Positions 16,812 through 24,691 of a stretch of DNA of 34,273 nucleotides are shown piece after piece. Source of the stretch: Cytobacillus oceanisediminis (GTDB lineage Bacteria; Bacillota; Bacilli; Bacillales; Cytobacillaceae). Each line of letters opens with the position of its first letter. Position 1 is the first letter of the stretch. Made by a program: the position numbers and the translations under genes. The notes beneath the pieces were generated by a model. It saw only the letters and a list, made by a program, of their open reading frames with translations, made no database searches and was not told the origin of the DNA. The stretch covers positions 1 through 34,273 of the forward strand of contig NZ_VLKI01000031.1 of the NCBI RefSeq assembly GCF_007830235.1, in the 5' to 3' direction.

Positions 16812-18556
16812 TGAATCATCAGGAAGCATTAACTTTATATATTGCCGCTTTTGTTGCGGAATTGGTAAAAAGCGGAGTAGAGGATGTCGTGGTCAGTCCG
16901 GGCTCCCGTTCTACCCCAATGGCTATGGTGATGGCAGAGCATCCTGAGCTTCGTGTACATATCCATGTAGACGAACGCTCGGCTGCCTTTTTTGCGTTGG
17001 GAATTGCCAAGGCATCCCAAAAACCAGCCGCTTTGCTTTGCACATCCGGAACTGCCGCTGCCAATTATTACCCGGCCATCGTAGAAGCCAATTATTCAAG
17101 AGTTCCGCTGGTGGTTTTGACTGCCGACCGTCCCCATGAGTTAAGGGATGTTGGTGCACCACAGGCAATCGATCAAATTCATTTATACGGAAAAAATGTA
17201 AAGTGGTTTGTTGAAATGGCACCTCCAGAAAATACAGCGGAAATGCTGCGCTATGCCCGGACTGTGTGTGCAAGGGCTGCTTCAATGGCACAGCGCTCCC
17301 CTGCAGGCCCGGTTCATCTTAACTTTCCATTCCGGGAACCATTGGTACCACAGCTCGATCGTGCAGATTTATTTGAACTGAGTGAGCGTGCAGATGGCTT
17401 TGTAAATATTAAGCCAGGTCAGCTTGGCCTTCGGGAAGAAGAGTATAGAGAAATAGCGGAGAGCTTGAACGAAACAAGCAGAGGTATAATCGTATGCGGA
17501 CCGCTGGAAAAAGTTGATTTCCCTGAAGCTGTTATTCAGCTTGCGAAAAAACTGAACTATCCTATCATTGCCGATCCGCTCTCCCAACTAAGAAGCGGTA
17601 TGCATGATGGCAGCTGGATTATTGATACATATGATAGCTTTTTGAAAAATGAAGACGCAAAGAAGGCCCTTAAACCTGATGTTATGATCCGCTTTGGTGC
17701 AATGCCTGTGTCAAAGCCTTTGACAATCTTTATGAAAGAAAACAGCGATGCACGCCAATTGATTGTTGATGGCGGCGGCGGCTGGCGTGATCCGGCATTG
17801 CTTTCCACTGAGATGGTGCATTGTGATGAAACACAATTTTGTGAGTCGCTTACTCCTTCTATAAATGCCGGCAAGGATAACCAGTATTTTTCTTTGTGGA
17901 AGGAAATCAATCATTTAACGCGGTCCAGATTGGCTGATATAAATGAAGTGGATGAGCTAAGTGAAGGGAAACTATTTTACCAGCTATCCGAAATGCTTCC
18001 TGAAGGCTCCACACTCTTTGTTGGCAATAGTATGCCGATTAGGGATTTGGACACGTTTTTCCATTTTAATGAAAAGAATATAAGAGTGATGGCGAACAGA
18101 GGTGCCAACGGAATTGATGGTACGGTATCAACCGCCCTTGGCGCTGGTACATTGTCACAGCCGCTGTATCTTGTTCTTGGCGACCTTACGTTCTTTCATG
18201 ATTTAAATGGTTTAATAGCATCCAAGCTGTATGGAATTGATATCAACATCTTATTGATCAATAACAATGGCGGCGGAATTTTCTCATTCCTTCCGCAAGC
18301 CAACCATCCAAAGAACTTCGAAAAATTGTTTGGAACACCGCTTGATCTCGAATTTGGACATGCGATCACCATGTATGGCGGGAAATATGATTTAATTTCC
18401 ACTTGGGAACATTTTATTTCTACATTCAAACAGAACACTGATGCAAAGGGCTTAAAGGTTATGGAGATTACGACAAATCGGGACAAAAACCTGACTGAGC
18501 ATCGAGAATTGTGGGATTCTGTTTCCCAGGAAATAAGTCGATTGCTGGAGGGGTGA
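16808..18556 (+). CDS. menD: SEPHCHC synthase MenD
   Basis: A thiamine-diphosphate enzyme that adds decarboxylated 2-oxoglutarate to isochorismate (EC 2.2.1.9). The 582 residues show the N-terminal PYR domain with VVSPGSRSTPMA (28-39) and the cofactor-activating glutamate in VDERSAAFF (Glu56). The C-terminal PP domain has GDLTFFHDLNGL (about 458-470) followed by NNNGGGIFSFL, which bind Mg and ThDP. It is coupled to menF by a four-base overlap and followed directly by menH. Confidence 0.96.
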   Translation: MMNHQEALTLYIAAFVAELVKSGVEDVVVSPGSRSTPMAMVMAEHPELRVHIHVDERSAAFFALGIAKASQKPAALLCTSGTAAANYYPAIVEANYSRVPLVVLTADRPHELRDVGAPQAIDQIHLYGKNVKWFVEMAPPENTAEMLRYARTVCARAASMAQRSPAGPVHLNFPFREPLVPQLDRADLFELSERADGFVNIKPGQLGLREEEYREIAESLNETSRGIIVCGPLEKVDFPEAVIQLAKKLNYPIIADPLSQLRSGMHDGSWIIDTYDSFLKNEDAKKALKPDVMIRFGAMPVSKPLTIFMKENSDARQLIVDGGGGWRDPALLSTEMVHCDETQFCESLTPSINAGKDNQYFSLWKEINHLTRSRLADINEVDELSEGKLFYQLSEMLPEGSTLFVGNSMPIRDLDTFFHFNEKNIRVMANRGANGIDGTVSTALGAGTLSQPLYLVLGDLTFFHDLNGLIASKLYGIDINILLINNNGGGIFSFLPQANHPKNFEKLFGTPLDLEFGHAITMYGGKYDLISTWEHFISTFKQNTDAKGLKVMEITTNRDKNLTEHRELWDSVSQEISRLLEG

Positions 18557-19381
18557 ATGCCGGTGAATTATGTCATAAAAGATGTCAGCTATCATGTCGA
18601 CACTTGGGGCAATGGGTTTCCACTGCTGCTTTTGCATGGTTTTACAGGAAACGGCGAGAGATGGAAAGAGTTTGAACCCTTCTGGAAGGACCACTCCACA
18701 GCGATTGCTTTAGACATTATCGGCCATGGCAAGACGGAATCTCCCGCGGATATTGCCCAATATAAAATTGAGGAATCGGCAGATACGATTTATCATCTTT
18801 TAGAAAAAATGGGGATTTTGAAAACAGATATTCTGGGTTATTCCATGGGCGGGCGACTTGCGATCACGTTTGCTATTAAATACCCCCAAAAGGTACGGAA
18901 GCTAATTTTGGAAAGCGCTTCTCCAGGGCTTCGTACAGAGGAAGAGAGACAAGCAAGACGCCTTCAGGATGCAAAATTGGCCGGAAAAATCAGGGAAGAA
19001 GGAATCTCCAGGTTTGTTGAGTTTTGGGAGAACATTCCCTTATTTGAAAGCCAAAAAAAACTTTCTGATGACATTTGCGGAGGAATAAGAGAGCAGCGTT
19101 TAGCCAATTCTATTGAGGGCCTGGCAAACAGCCTGAAAGGGATGGGGACCGGCTCTCAGCCATCATGGTGGGGAAACCTTTCAAATTTGGAATCCCCTGT
19201 CCTTTTAATTACTGGAAGCATAGACCAAAAGTTTTGCAGGATTGCCGGCGAAATGTCGAAGATCCTCCCAAATTGCCAGTGGAAATCTGTAGAAGATGCC
19301 GGACATGCAATTCATGTGGAGAAACCTGAAAAATTTGGTACAATAGTAAGTGGGTTTTTGTCGCAAACCGTTGAAAGCTGA
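18557..19381 (+). CDS. menH: SHCHC synthase MenH (alpha/beta hydrolase)
   Basis: Removes pyruvate from SEPHCHC to give 2-succinyl-6-hydroxy-2,4-cyclohexadiene-1-carboxylate (EC 4.2.99.20). It is an alpha/beta-hydrolase of 274 residues with oxyanion loop LHGFTGNGERW (26-36), nucleophile elbow GYSMGG (Ser96), acid Asp223 in GSIDQKF, and His250 in AGHAIHVEKPE. The ATG follows the menD stop directly, and GGAGGGG within menD provides the ribosome site. The order D-H-B is as in B. subtilis. Confidence 0.94.
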   Translation: MPVNYVIKDVSYHVDTWGNGFPLLLLHGFTGNGERWKEFEPFWKDHSTAIALDIIGHGKTESPADIAQYKIEESADTIYHLLEKMGILKTDILGYSMGGRLAITFAIKYPQKVRKLILESASPGLRTEEERQARRLQDAKLAGKIREEGISRFVEFWENIPLFESQKKLSDDICGGIREQRLANSIEGLANSLKGMGTGSQPSWWGNLSNLESPVLLITGSIDQKFCRIAGEMSKILPNCQWKSVEDAGHAIHVEKPEKFGTIVSGFLSQTVES

Positions 19382-19397
19382 TAGACATGATGGCAAG

Positions 19398-19415
19398 CCT
19401 GCTTTTATAAGCAGG
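19398..19415 (+). other. Small stem-loop between menH and menB
   Basis: CCTGCTT/AAGCAGG with loop TTAT. No T run follows, so it is not a normal terminator. It could be an RNA processing or stability element in the 107-bp menH-menB gap. Confidence 0.4.
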
Positions 19416-19488
19416 AACCTGTCACATTAAGCAGAAGATGGATGCGGCAAAGAACGCGAATTTTTTAATACATAAGGAGGATTCTTGT

Positions 19489-20310
19489 ATGTCAGCAGTA
19501 GAATGGGTTGCAGGAAAACAATACGAAGAAATTTTATATGAAACATACAATGGAATTGCTAAGATTACGATTAACAGACCGCAAGTCCACAATGCGTTTA
19601 CACCAAGAACCGTAATGGAATTGATTGATGCGTTTGCTTACGCGCGCGATGATGAAAATGTAGGTGTCATCGTCCTTACTGGCGCCGGAGACAAAGCGTT
19701 TTGTTCAGGCGGAGACCAATCTGTAAGGGGACATGGCGGATATGTAGGCGATGACCAGATCCCTCGTTTAAATGTTCTTGACCTGCAGCGCTTAATCCGT
19801 GTAATTCCTAAGCCTGTTATTGCAATGGTAAAAGGCTATGCGATCGGCGGAGGACATGTTCTTCACATCGTGTGTGACTTAACAATTGCAGCCGATAACG
19901 CTGTGTTCGGACAAACTGGCCCTAAGGTTGGAAGTTTTGATGCCGGATATGGTTCAGGTTATCTTGCAAGAATCGTCGGACATAAGAAAGCCCGCGAAAT
20001 TTGGTATCTGTGCCGCCAGTATGGCGCTCAGGAAGCTTTGGACATGGGGCTTGTCAATACAGTGGTGCCATTGGATAAAGTGGAAGAAGAAACAATTCAA
20101 TGGTGTGAAGAAATTCTTGAAAAGAGCCCAACAGCTATCCGCTTCTTGAAGGCTGCCTTCAATGCTGACACTGATGGACTTGCAGGAATCCAGCAATTTG
20201 CCGGAGATGCAACACTTCTTTACTATACAACTGACGAGGCTAAAGAAGGCCGCGACGCGTTCAAAGAAAAGCGCAAGCCGGACTTCGGCCAGTTCCCTCG
20301 TTTCCCTTGA
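19489..20310 (+). CDS. menB: 1,4-dihydroxy-2-naphthoyl-CoA synthase MenB
   Basis: Crotonase-fold enzyme that closes the second ring: o-succinylbenzoyl-CoA to 1,4-dihydroxy-2-naphthoyl-CoA (EC 4.1.3.36). It has 273 residues, the usual length. Seen are the oxyanion motif CSGGDQSVRGHGGY (72-85), GYAIGGGHVLH (117-126) and the catalytic loop GSFDAGYGSGYLAR (149-161). The start was set at ATG 19489 behind TAAGGAGG. A longer frame from 19438 places this ribosome site inside the gene. The next gene, menE, makes its substrate. Confidence 0.96.
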   Translation: MSAVEWVAGKQYEEILYETYNGIAKITINRPQVHNAFTPRTVMELIDAFAYARDDENVGVIVLTGAGDKAFCSGGDQSVRGHGGYVGDDQIPRLNVLDLQRLIRVIPKPVIAMVKGYAIGGGHVLHIVCDLTIAADNAVFGQTGPKVGSFDAGYGSGYLARIVGHKKAREIWYLCRQYGAQEALDMGLVNTVVPLDKVEEETIQWCEEILEKSPTAIRFLKAAFNADTDGLAGIQQFAGDATLLYYTTDEAKEGRDAFKEKRKPDFGQFPRFP

Positions 20311-20359
20311 TTGAAAGGTTATTAAAAAGAAAAGAGGTTCTTTGAACTTCAATAACTGT

Positions 20360-20480
20360 CTAGCTCCAGGCGCCATCGGCTCGAGGTCATAAGCCAATCC
20401 GTCTAAAAGGTTAAAGAACAACCTTTCAGCCGGCTTGTCTTATGCTGGTCGCCGATAGGCCGGCGCCTTGCGCTTTTCTT
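20360..20480 (+). repeat. Long hairpin repeat between menB and menE (copy 2)
   Basis: A nested inverted repeat. GGCGCC pairs with a distal GGCGCC, ATCGGC with GCCGAT, CATAAG with CTTATG, and AAAGGTT with AACCTTT at the tip. It aligns with the minus strand of the 135-255 element in the 23S-5S spacer, sharing GTCTAGCTCC-like ends, TCGAGGTCATAAGCCAAT and CTTGTCTTATGC, while the arms differ by paired changes. The paired changes suggest the folded form, not only the sequence, is kept. Confidence 0.88.
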
Positions 20481-20530
20481 AATCAGCTTGATGGCTTGTC
20501 CCATCAGGCTGTTTTTATATAAAGGCTCAC

Positions 20531-20763
20531 TTAAAGCTTATTGTTGTTTTTAGCACCCTTTTGATTGGAGCGGAAGGCACGAACTCCTTGAAAATGCATT
20601 CGCATTTTCTTCGTGCGGTGTTTATTCGAGGATGCTTATTCAACGTTCTGCGGGAGTGCGGATCAAAGGGAGACCCCGCAGGATCAAAGCGGCGAAGAGC
20701 GTCGGACCGCCCGCTGTTCGCTGAGTGCCTCGTGCTGAAATCAACAGGCAAATTTACCAGAGC
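20531..20763 (+). repeat. Dispersed ~210-235 bp repeat, copy B
   Basis: Plus-oriented copy. The left end is TTGATTGGAGCGGAAGGCAC, the right end GAAATCAACAGGCAAATTTA. Internal hairpins are AAAATGC-ATTC-GCATTTT and CTGCGGG...CCCGCAG around the GGATCAAAGGGAGACC core. It sits 50 bp before the menE start, in the same intergenic gap as the long hairpin. Confidence 0.9.
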
Positions 20764-20810
20764 CTATATAAAAGAAATGCAGCTGACTTTTACATGAAAA
20801 TGGGGTGTTT

Positions 20811-22298
20811 ATGATTGAAACGCAGATCATGCCTAACTTTCTTCTTAAAAGATTTTTTTTAACCCCCGAACGCCCTGCCATTTATTTTTCAGGCGTAACC
20901 TATTCCTTTTCAGAAGTTTATAAACGGGCTTATACCATTGCGGGGCAATTGCAAGCCCTGGAATTACAAAGAGGACAGTACGCGGGCGTGCTGCTCCGAA
21001 ATCATGTTGATACAGCTTTTATTCTTTTGGCTTTACAGCTGATTGACGTAAAGGCAGTCATATTAAATAACAGGCTGACAGCAGAAGAATTGATATGGCA
21101 GATGAATGATTCCCAATCAGCTTACCTGTTAACAGAAAGGGCCTTTGAAGAGGTAAGTCAAAATATCACCAATTCCGTACCAGCTGTATCAGCCATTCTT
21201 AAGGAAAAATTATTTGAGTCTTCTTACACCGATCCTGAAATTGCTGAAGAGATAAGTCTTGATGAAGTGTGCACGGTCATGTATACGTCCGGAACCACGG
21301 GAAATCCAAAAGGTGTCCTGCAAACATATGGAAACCATTGGTGGAGTGCGATTGGCTCTGCACTTAATCTTGGATTAAGTGAAAACGACAGCTGGCTGTG
21401 TACGGTTCCTCTCTTTCATATTAGCGGATATTCAATTCTTATGCGAAGCATCGTTTATGGCATGAAAATAGTTCTTTTTGAATCATTTGATGAGAAGAAA
21501 GCAATTGATGCAATCCATAGCGGAAAAGTTACGATTATGTCTGTTGTTAGTACGATGCTAACAAGGATAGCTGACGAACTTCGAGAAGAAAAGCTTCCGG
21601 ATTTTTTCCGGTGTATGCTTTTAGGAGGAGGCCCAGCGGCGAAATCCTTGCTCGAAATTTGTAAAGCGAAAGATATTCCGGTCTATCAAACATATGGGAT
21701 GACGGAAACCTCTTCCCAGATTGTAACGCTTGCTCCGGAGTACAGCTTTAGCAAACTGGGTTCTGCTGGAAAGCCCCTGTTTCCTTCTCAGCTTAAAATT
21801 GTTGCTGCAAATGGGCAAAATGCCAACCCAGATGAAGCAGGCGAAATCTTTGTGAAAGGTCCAAATGTAACGAAGGGTTACTTGAACCGGGAAGAGGAAA
21901 CTTCTAAGAGAATAAAGGACGGCTGGCTTTCAACTGGAGATATTGGATATCTGGACACAGAAGGCTTCTTATATGTCCTGGACCGGCGATCTGACTTGAT
22001 TATTTCTGGCGGGGAGAATATTTACCCCGCTGAAATCGAAGGTGTATTAGTTTCCCATCCGAGCATTGCTGATGCAGGTGTTATTGGCATGAAGGACGAT
22101 GTTTGGGGAGAAGTCCCTGTTGCCTTTGTTGCGGGCGAGGTCTTAGATGAAGAGGAAATAACACAATATTGCTTGGGAAAACTTGCAAAATATAAAGTTC
22201 CAAAAAGAATTTTGCAAATTGATAAAATTCCTAGAAATGCGTCTAAAAAGATTTTAAGAAGAAAGCTCCGGGATTTACTGGAGGAAAGTGGCAAATAG
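20811..22298 (+). CDS. menE: o-Succinylbenzoate-CoA ligase MenE
   Basis: An ANL-superfamily adenylate-forming ligase (EC 6.2.1.26) that activates o-succinylbenzoate for MenB. It has 495 residues. The ATP P-loop MYTSGTTGNPKGV lies at about 157-169, QTYGMTETSSQ near 300, STGDIGYLD and DRRSDLIISGGENIYPAEIE at the hinge, and the catalytic C-terminal lysine in NASKKILRRKLR. The start was taken as ATG 20811 behind GGGGTG. A GTG two codons earlier is also open. It is separated from menB by 500 bp of repeats and is nearly contiguous with menC. Confidence 0.95.
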   Translation: MIETQIMPNFLLKRFFLTPERPAIYFSGVTYSFSEVYKRAYTIAGQLQALELQRGQYAGVLLRNHVDTAFILLALQLIDVKAVILNNRLTAEELIWQMNDSQSAYLLTERAFEEVSQNITNSVPAVSAILKEKLFESSYTDPEIAEEISLDEVCTVMYTSGTTGNPKGVLQTYGNHWWSAIGSALNLGLSENDSWLCTVPLFHISGYSILMRSIVYGMKIVLFESFDEKKAIDAIHSGKVTIMSVVSTMLTRIADELREEKLPDFFRCMLLGGGPAAKSLLEICKAKDIPVYQTYGMTETSSQIVTLAPEYSFSKLGSAGKPLFPSQLKIVAANGQNANPDEAGEIFVKGPNVTKGYLNREEETSKRIKDGWLSTGDIGYLDTEGFLYVLDRRSDLIISGGENIYPAEIEGVLVSHPSIADAGVIGMKDDVWGEVPVAFVAGEVLDEEEITQYCLGKLAKYKVPKRILQIDKIPRNASKKILRRKLRDLLEESGK

Positions 22299-22300
22299 GC

Positions 22301-23413
22301 ATGGATATTAAATTAATCACATTATATAAAATAAAAATGCCCATGAGGACTCCTTTTTCTACCCATTTGGGAACAGTGGAAGACAGGGAAGGGATCATTG
22401 TTGAAGTGACGGATAAAGAGGGCCTGAAAGGCTATGGGGAAGGAGTGGCATTTTCTTCGCCATGGTATACAGAGGAAACGGTTGAAACGAGCTATCATAT
22501 GCTGAGGGATTTTCTTATTCCGATATTGAGGAAGGCAGACTTAAACCATCCTTCAGAAGCAGGCCCTTTATTTGACACTTTTAAAAGAAATCAGATGGCG
22601 AAGGCTGCATTGGAAACTGCCTTATGGGATTTGGCTGCCAAAAAGGAAGAAATTTCACTGTCCAGATTCATTGGCGGAACCCAAGAGAGAATTCCTTCCG
22701 GAGTAGTGGTTGGGGCAAAAACAAAGGCAGAGGCAAGAAGACAAATCGAGACTTACCTGGAAGATGGCTACCAAAGGGTGAAAATCAAAATCAGCCCTGA
22801 AAATGACTTTGAGTTTATCTCGGATATTCGCCGTCATTTTCCGGAGCTGCCATTGATGGCAGACGCAAATTCAGCTTATACATTGAATCATATTGACCAT
22901 TTAAAAAGGCTTGATGATTTCGGGCTGCTGATGATTGAACAGCCGCTGGAACACGATGATATAGTCGACCATGCCAAACTGCAGAAAGAGCTAAAAACAC
23001 CGATTTGCCTGGATGAAAGCATTGTGACGTTTAATGATGCCCGCCGTGCAATAGAATTGGGCAGCTGTAAAGTGATCAATATAAAAATCGGACGGGTTGG
23101 CGGACTGGGTCCCGCCAAGAAAATTCATGACTACTGTCTGGAAAAAGGGATACAAGTCTGGTGCGGAGGGATGCTCGAGTTTGGAATTTCCAGAGCGCAT
23201 AACATCGCACTCGCTTCGATGGAGGGTTTTACGATTCCTGGTGATATTTCAGCATCGAGCCGGTATTGGGAGGAAGACATTAGTTTTCCTGAAGTAACTG
23301 TGGAAAAAGGAATGATAGAGGTTCCTTCCCATCCTGGGATTGGTTTTGAGATTAATGAGAAGAGATTAAAGGAAGTCTTAGTTTCAAAAGAAACCTTTGC
23401 GTTTGAGAAGTAA
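22301..23413 (+). CDS. menC: o-Succinylbenzoate synthase MenC
   Basis: An enolase-superfamily dehydratase making o-succinylbenzoate from SHCHC (EC 4.2.1.113). The 370 residues show the capping domain followed by the barrel with the expected catalytic set: Lys161/Lys163 in VKIKIS, metal ligands Asp188 (ADANSAY), Glu213 (EQPLEHDD) and Asp238 (LDES), and Lys262 in NIKIGRVGG. The ATG lies two bases after the menE stop. It ends the men operon at a strong terminator. Some members of this branch also racemise N-acylamino acids, but the men context supports OSB synthase. Confidence 0.94.
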   Translation: MDIKLITLYKIKMPMRTPFSTHLGTVEDREGIIVEVTDKEGLKGYGEGVAFSSPWYTEETVETSYHMLRDFLIPILRKADLNHPSEAGPLFDTFKRNQMAKAALETALWDLAAKKEEISLSRFIGGTQERIPSGVVVGAKTKAEARRQIETYLEDGYQRVKIKISPENDFEFISDIRRHFPELPLMADANSAYTLNHIDHLKRLDDFGLLMIEQPLEHDDIVDHAKLQKELKTPICLDESIVTFNDARRAIELGSCKVINIKIGRVGGLGPAKKIHDYCLEKGIQVWCGGMLEFGISRAHNIALASMEGFTIPGDISASSRYWEEDISFPEVTVEKGMIEVPSHPGIGFEINEKRLKEVLVSKETFAFEK

Positions 23414-23448
23414 AAAGCAGCTCCGCTTTGGTGGCGGAACTGCTTTTT
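23412..23448 (+). terminator. Terminator of the men operon
   Basis: The stem AAAAAGCAG-C-TCCGC / GCGGA-A-CTGCTTTTT, with one internal mismatch and a T run, begins at the menC stop codon. It may also serve the convergent minus-strand gene that ends at 23456. Confidence 0.92.
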
Positions 23449-23455
23449 AATATGG

Positions 23456-23659
23456 CTAAGTAAAAAAATAAATATAGACAGCCAGGGCTATAACGGATAG
23501 AAAAATAGCAATGATATAAATATAGGTCAGGTTTGCGGTGTTTTTTTTAGTTGCACTGGAATAGCTTTCATCGCTTTTACCTGTTAATGAAAGTGTAAAA
23601 ATGACAGCAGCAATAAGAATTAATATAACGAGAGCAATGGCAAAGGTCAAAACAGGCAC
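23456..23659 (-). CDS. Small two-helix membrane protein (up to 67 aa), unknown
   Basis: It encodes two hydrophobic segments, FAIALVILILIAAVIFTLSL near the N-terminus and YIYIIAIFLSVIALAVYIYFF at the C-terminus. They are joined by a polar loop rich in Ser/Lys/Thr. The given start is GTG at 23659. A TTG at 23650, with AGGTG six bases upstream, may be the true start and would shorten the product by three residues. I do not recognise the family. It is convergent with menC and shares its terminator region. Confidence 0.65.
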   Translation of the reverse strand: MPVLTFAIALVILILIAAVIFTLSLTGKSDESYSSATKKNTANLTYIYIIAIFLSVIALAVYIYFFT

Positions 23660-23792
23660 CTACTTTTATTAGTTTCTATCTTTATTATAGTGTTAATAAT
23701 AGCATTGTTAATGTTCTATTTATTGCGTTTTTGTGAACTTGCATCGCAATAGCTATACTTTTCTCCATTAGCTGGAAAGAGGACATTTTTTG

Positions 23793-23825
23793 CAAAAAAA
23801 ATAGACGCTTCCGCAGCGTCTTTTA
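23793..23825 (-). terminator. Terminator of the 35-aa gene
   Basis: On the minus strand GACGCT-GCGGA-AGCGTC is followed by an eight-base T run. It starts about ten bases past the stop of the small gene at 23833. Confidence 0.9.
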
Positions 23826-23832
23826 TCCTAAA

Positions 23833-23940
23833 TTATTGAGTAATTTCGTCTTTAATAAATGAATCCTCTTTAATCGCGAAGGAGCTTAATCCAGCAGCAG
23901 CGGCGAACGCAGCTCCAAGCATGATAACTGTTGATAACAT
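23833..23940 (-). CDS. 35-aa membrane-associated or secreted-like micro-protein, unknown
   Basis: A 35-residue open frame with a strong ribosome site (AGGAGTG, six or seven bases before ATG) and its own terminator, which together argue for a real gene despite its size. Residues 1-22 (MLSTVIMLGAAFAAAAGLSS) are hydrophobic and Ala-rich, like a membrane anchor or signal peptide. The tail AIKEDSFIKDEITQ is charged. I do not recognise the family. A SigB-like promoter lies 36 bp upstream, suggesting stress or stationary-phase expression. Confidence 0.7.
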   Translation of the reverse strand: MLSTVIMLGAAFAAAAGLSSFAIKEDSFIKDEITQ

Positions 23941-23975
23941 ATTTATCACTCCTGTAAGTTGTTGTTATTCTATAC

Positions 23976-24000
23976 ATTCCCGATGGCGCTTGTCTTAAAC
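23976..24000 (-). promoter_or_regulatory. SigB-like promoter of the 35-aa gene
   Basis: On the minus strand GTTTAA is followed 13 bases later by GGGAAT, against the SigB consensus GTTTAA-N12..15-GGGTAT (one mismatch). A SigA-type -10 (TATAGA) overlaps just downstream, so the sigma factor is not certain. Confidence 0.5.
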
Positions 24001-24034
24001 ACTTTTTATAAAAAATACCGAACTTTTTCAACAA

Positions 24035-24268
24035 CTCTGTTAAACTTGATGCGATTTCCGCTCCAGGCGCTCAGCGAACCGCGGGTGGTTCGACGCTCCT
24101 CGGCGCATGACGCGCCTGCGGGGTCTCACTTTAATACGCTTCTCCCGCGGGACTTTGAATATGAAACCTCGAATAACACCGCACGAAGAAAGTGTGAATG
24201 CATTTCCGAGGAACTCGCGCCTTCCGCTCCAATCAACAAAGTGTCAAAATCAACAATGAGCTTTAACA
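24035..24268 (-). repeat. Dispersed ~210-235 bp repeat, copy C
   Basis: Minus-oriented copy. Read on that strand it begins near GTTGATTTTGACACTTTGTT, continues GATTGGAGCGGAAGGCGCG, and ends CCTGGAGCGGAAATCGCATC then AAGTTTAACAGAG. So GGAGCGGAA occurs at both borders of the core. The core keeps the GCGGG/CCCGC hairpin and a GCATT-rich hairpin. Confidence 0.88.
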
Positions 24269-24295
24269 TTGTCTTTCAAAAAAAAGCAATGCCTA

Positions 24296-24401
24296 GTAGT
24301 ACCAGGCACCGCTTTAATTATGGTTAACTAAATGCCATTATAAAATTGTTAACGCAATGGCACGCCTGCATTCGACAAAATCCGGGCGGTGCCTGGCACC
24401 C
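24296..24401. repeat. REP-like palindromes near the DUF1540 gene
   Basis: GTACCAGGCACC (24297-24308) and GGTGCCTGGCACC (24389-24401) are copies of a short palindrome. Between them ATGCCATT and AATGGCA form a longer inverted repeat. The second copy is preceded by TTCGACAAAATCCGGGC, which recurs before the third palindrome at 24621. Confidence 0.7.
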
Positions 24402-24403
24402 AA

Positions 24404-24562
24404 TTAAAGGTCGTGCGGTTCGAAGGTTTTGCAGTCGGTTTCCCTGCTATTGTCTGCTGTTTCACCTTTGTGGCTGACCACGTATATTTTGTCAGCACTG
24501 CAGAGGTTTCCGTTAGCCCAGAACGCACAGTTATTTACTTCGCATAAAACGTCTTTAGCCAT
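24404..24562 (-). CDS. DUF1540 small cysteine protein (52 aa)
   Basis: A 52-residue protein starting at ATG with AAAGGAGTG upstream. It carries the DUF1540 pattern: CEVNNCAFWANGNLCSADKI, then after 20 residues ETDCKTF. The four cysteines (7, 12, 21, 44) are spaced as in that family and probably bind a metal ion. Their function is unknown. In sporeformers DUF1540 proteins are often small, and some are doubled within one chain; this one has a single copy. It sits downstream of cydB on the same strand, between two REP-like palindromes. Confidence 0.82.
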   Translation of the reverse strand: MAKDVLCEVNNCAFWANGNLCSADKIYVVSHKGETADNSRETDCKTFEPHDL

Positions 24563-24600
24563 TGCCCATCACTCCTTTGCTTATTTACGACCAAAACCGA

Positions 24601-24632
24601 AATTCGACAAAATTCGGGTGGTACCTGGTACC
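24601..24632. repeat. REP-like palindrome upstream of the DUF1540 gene
   Basis: TTCGACAAAATTCGGGTGGT then ACCTGGTACC. It differs from 24371-24400 only in a few positions, and the terminal palindrome GGTACCTGGTACC keeps its symmetry. It lies between cydB and the DUF1540 gene. Confidence 0.7.
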
Positions 24633-24691
24633 GAGGTCATTTTTATCTTCTGCAGAGTGAGAGCATTAAGTCGTGGCATTTGCAGGGAATG

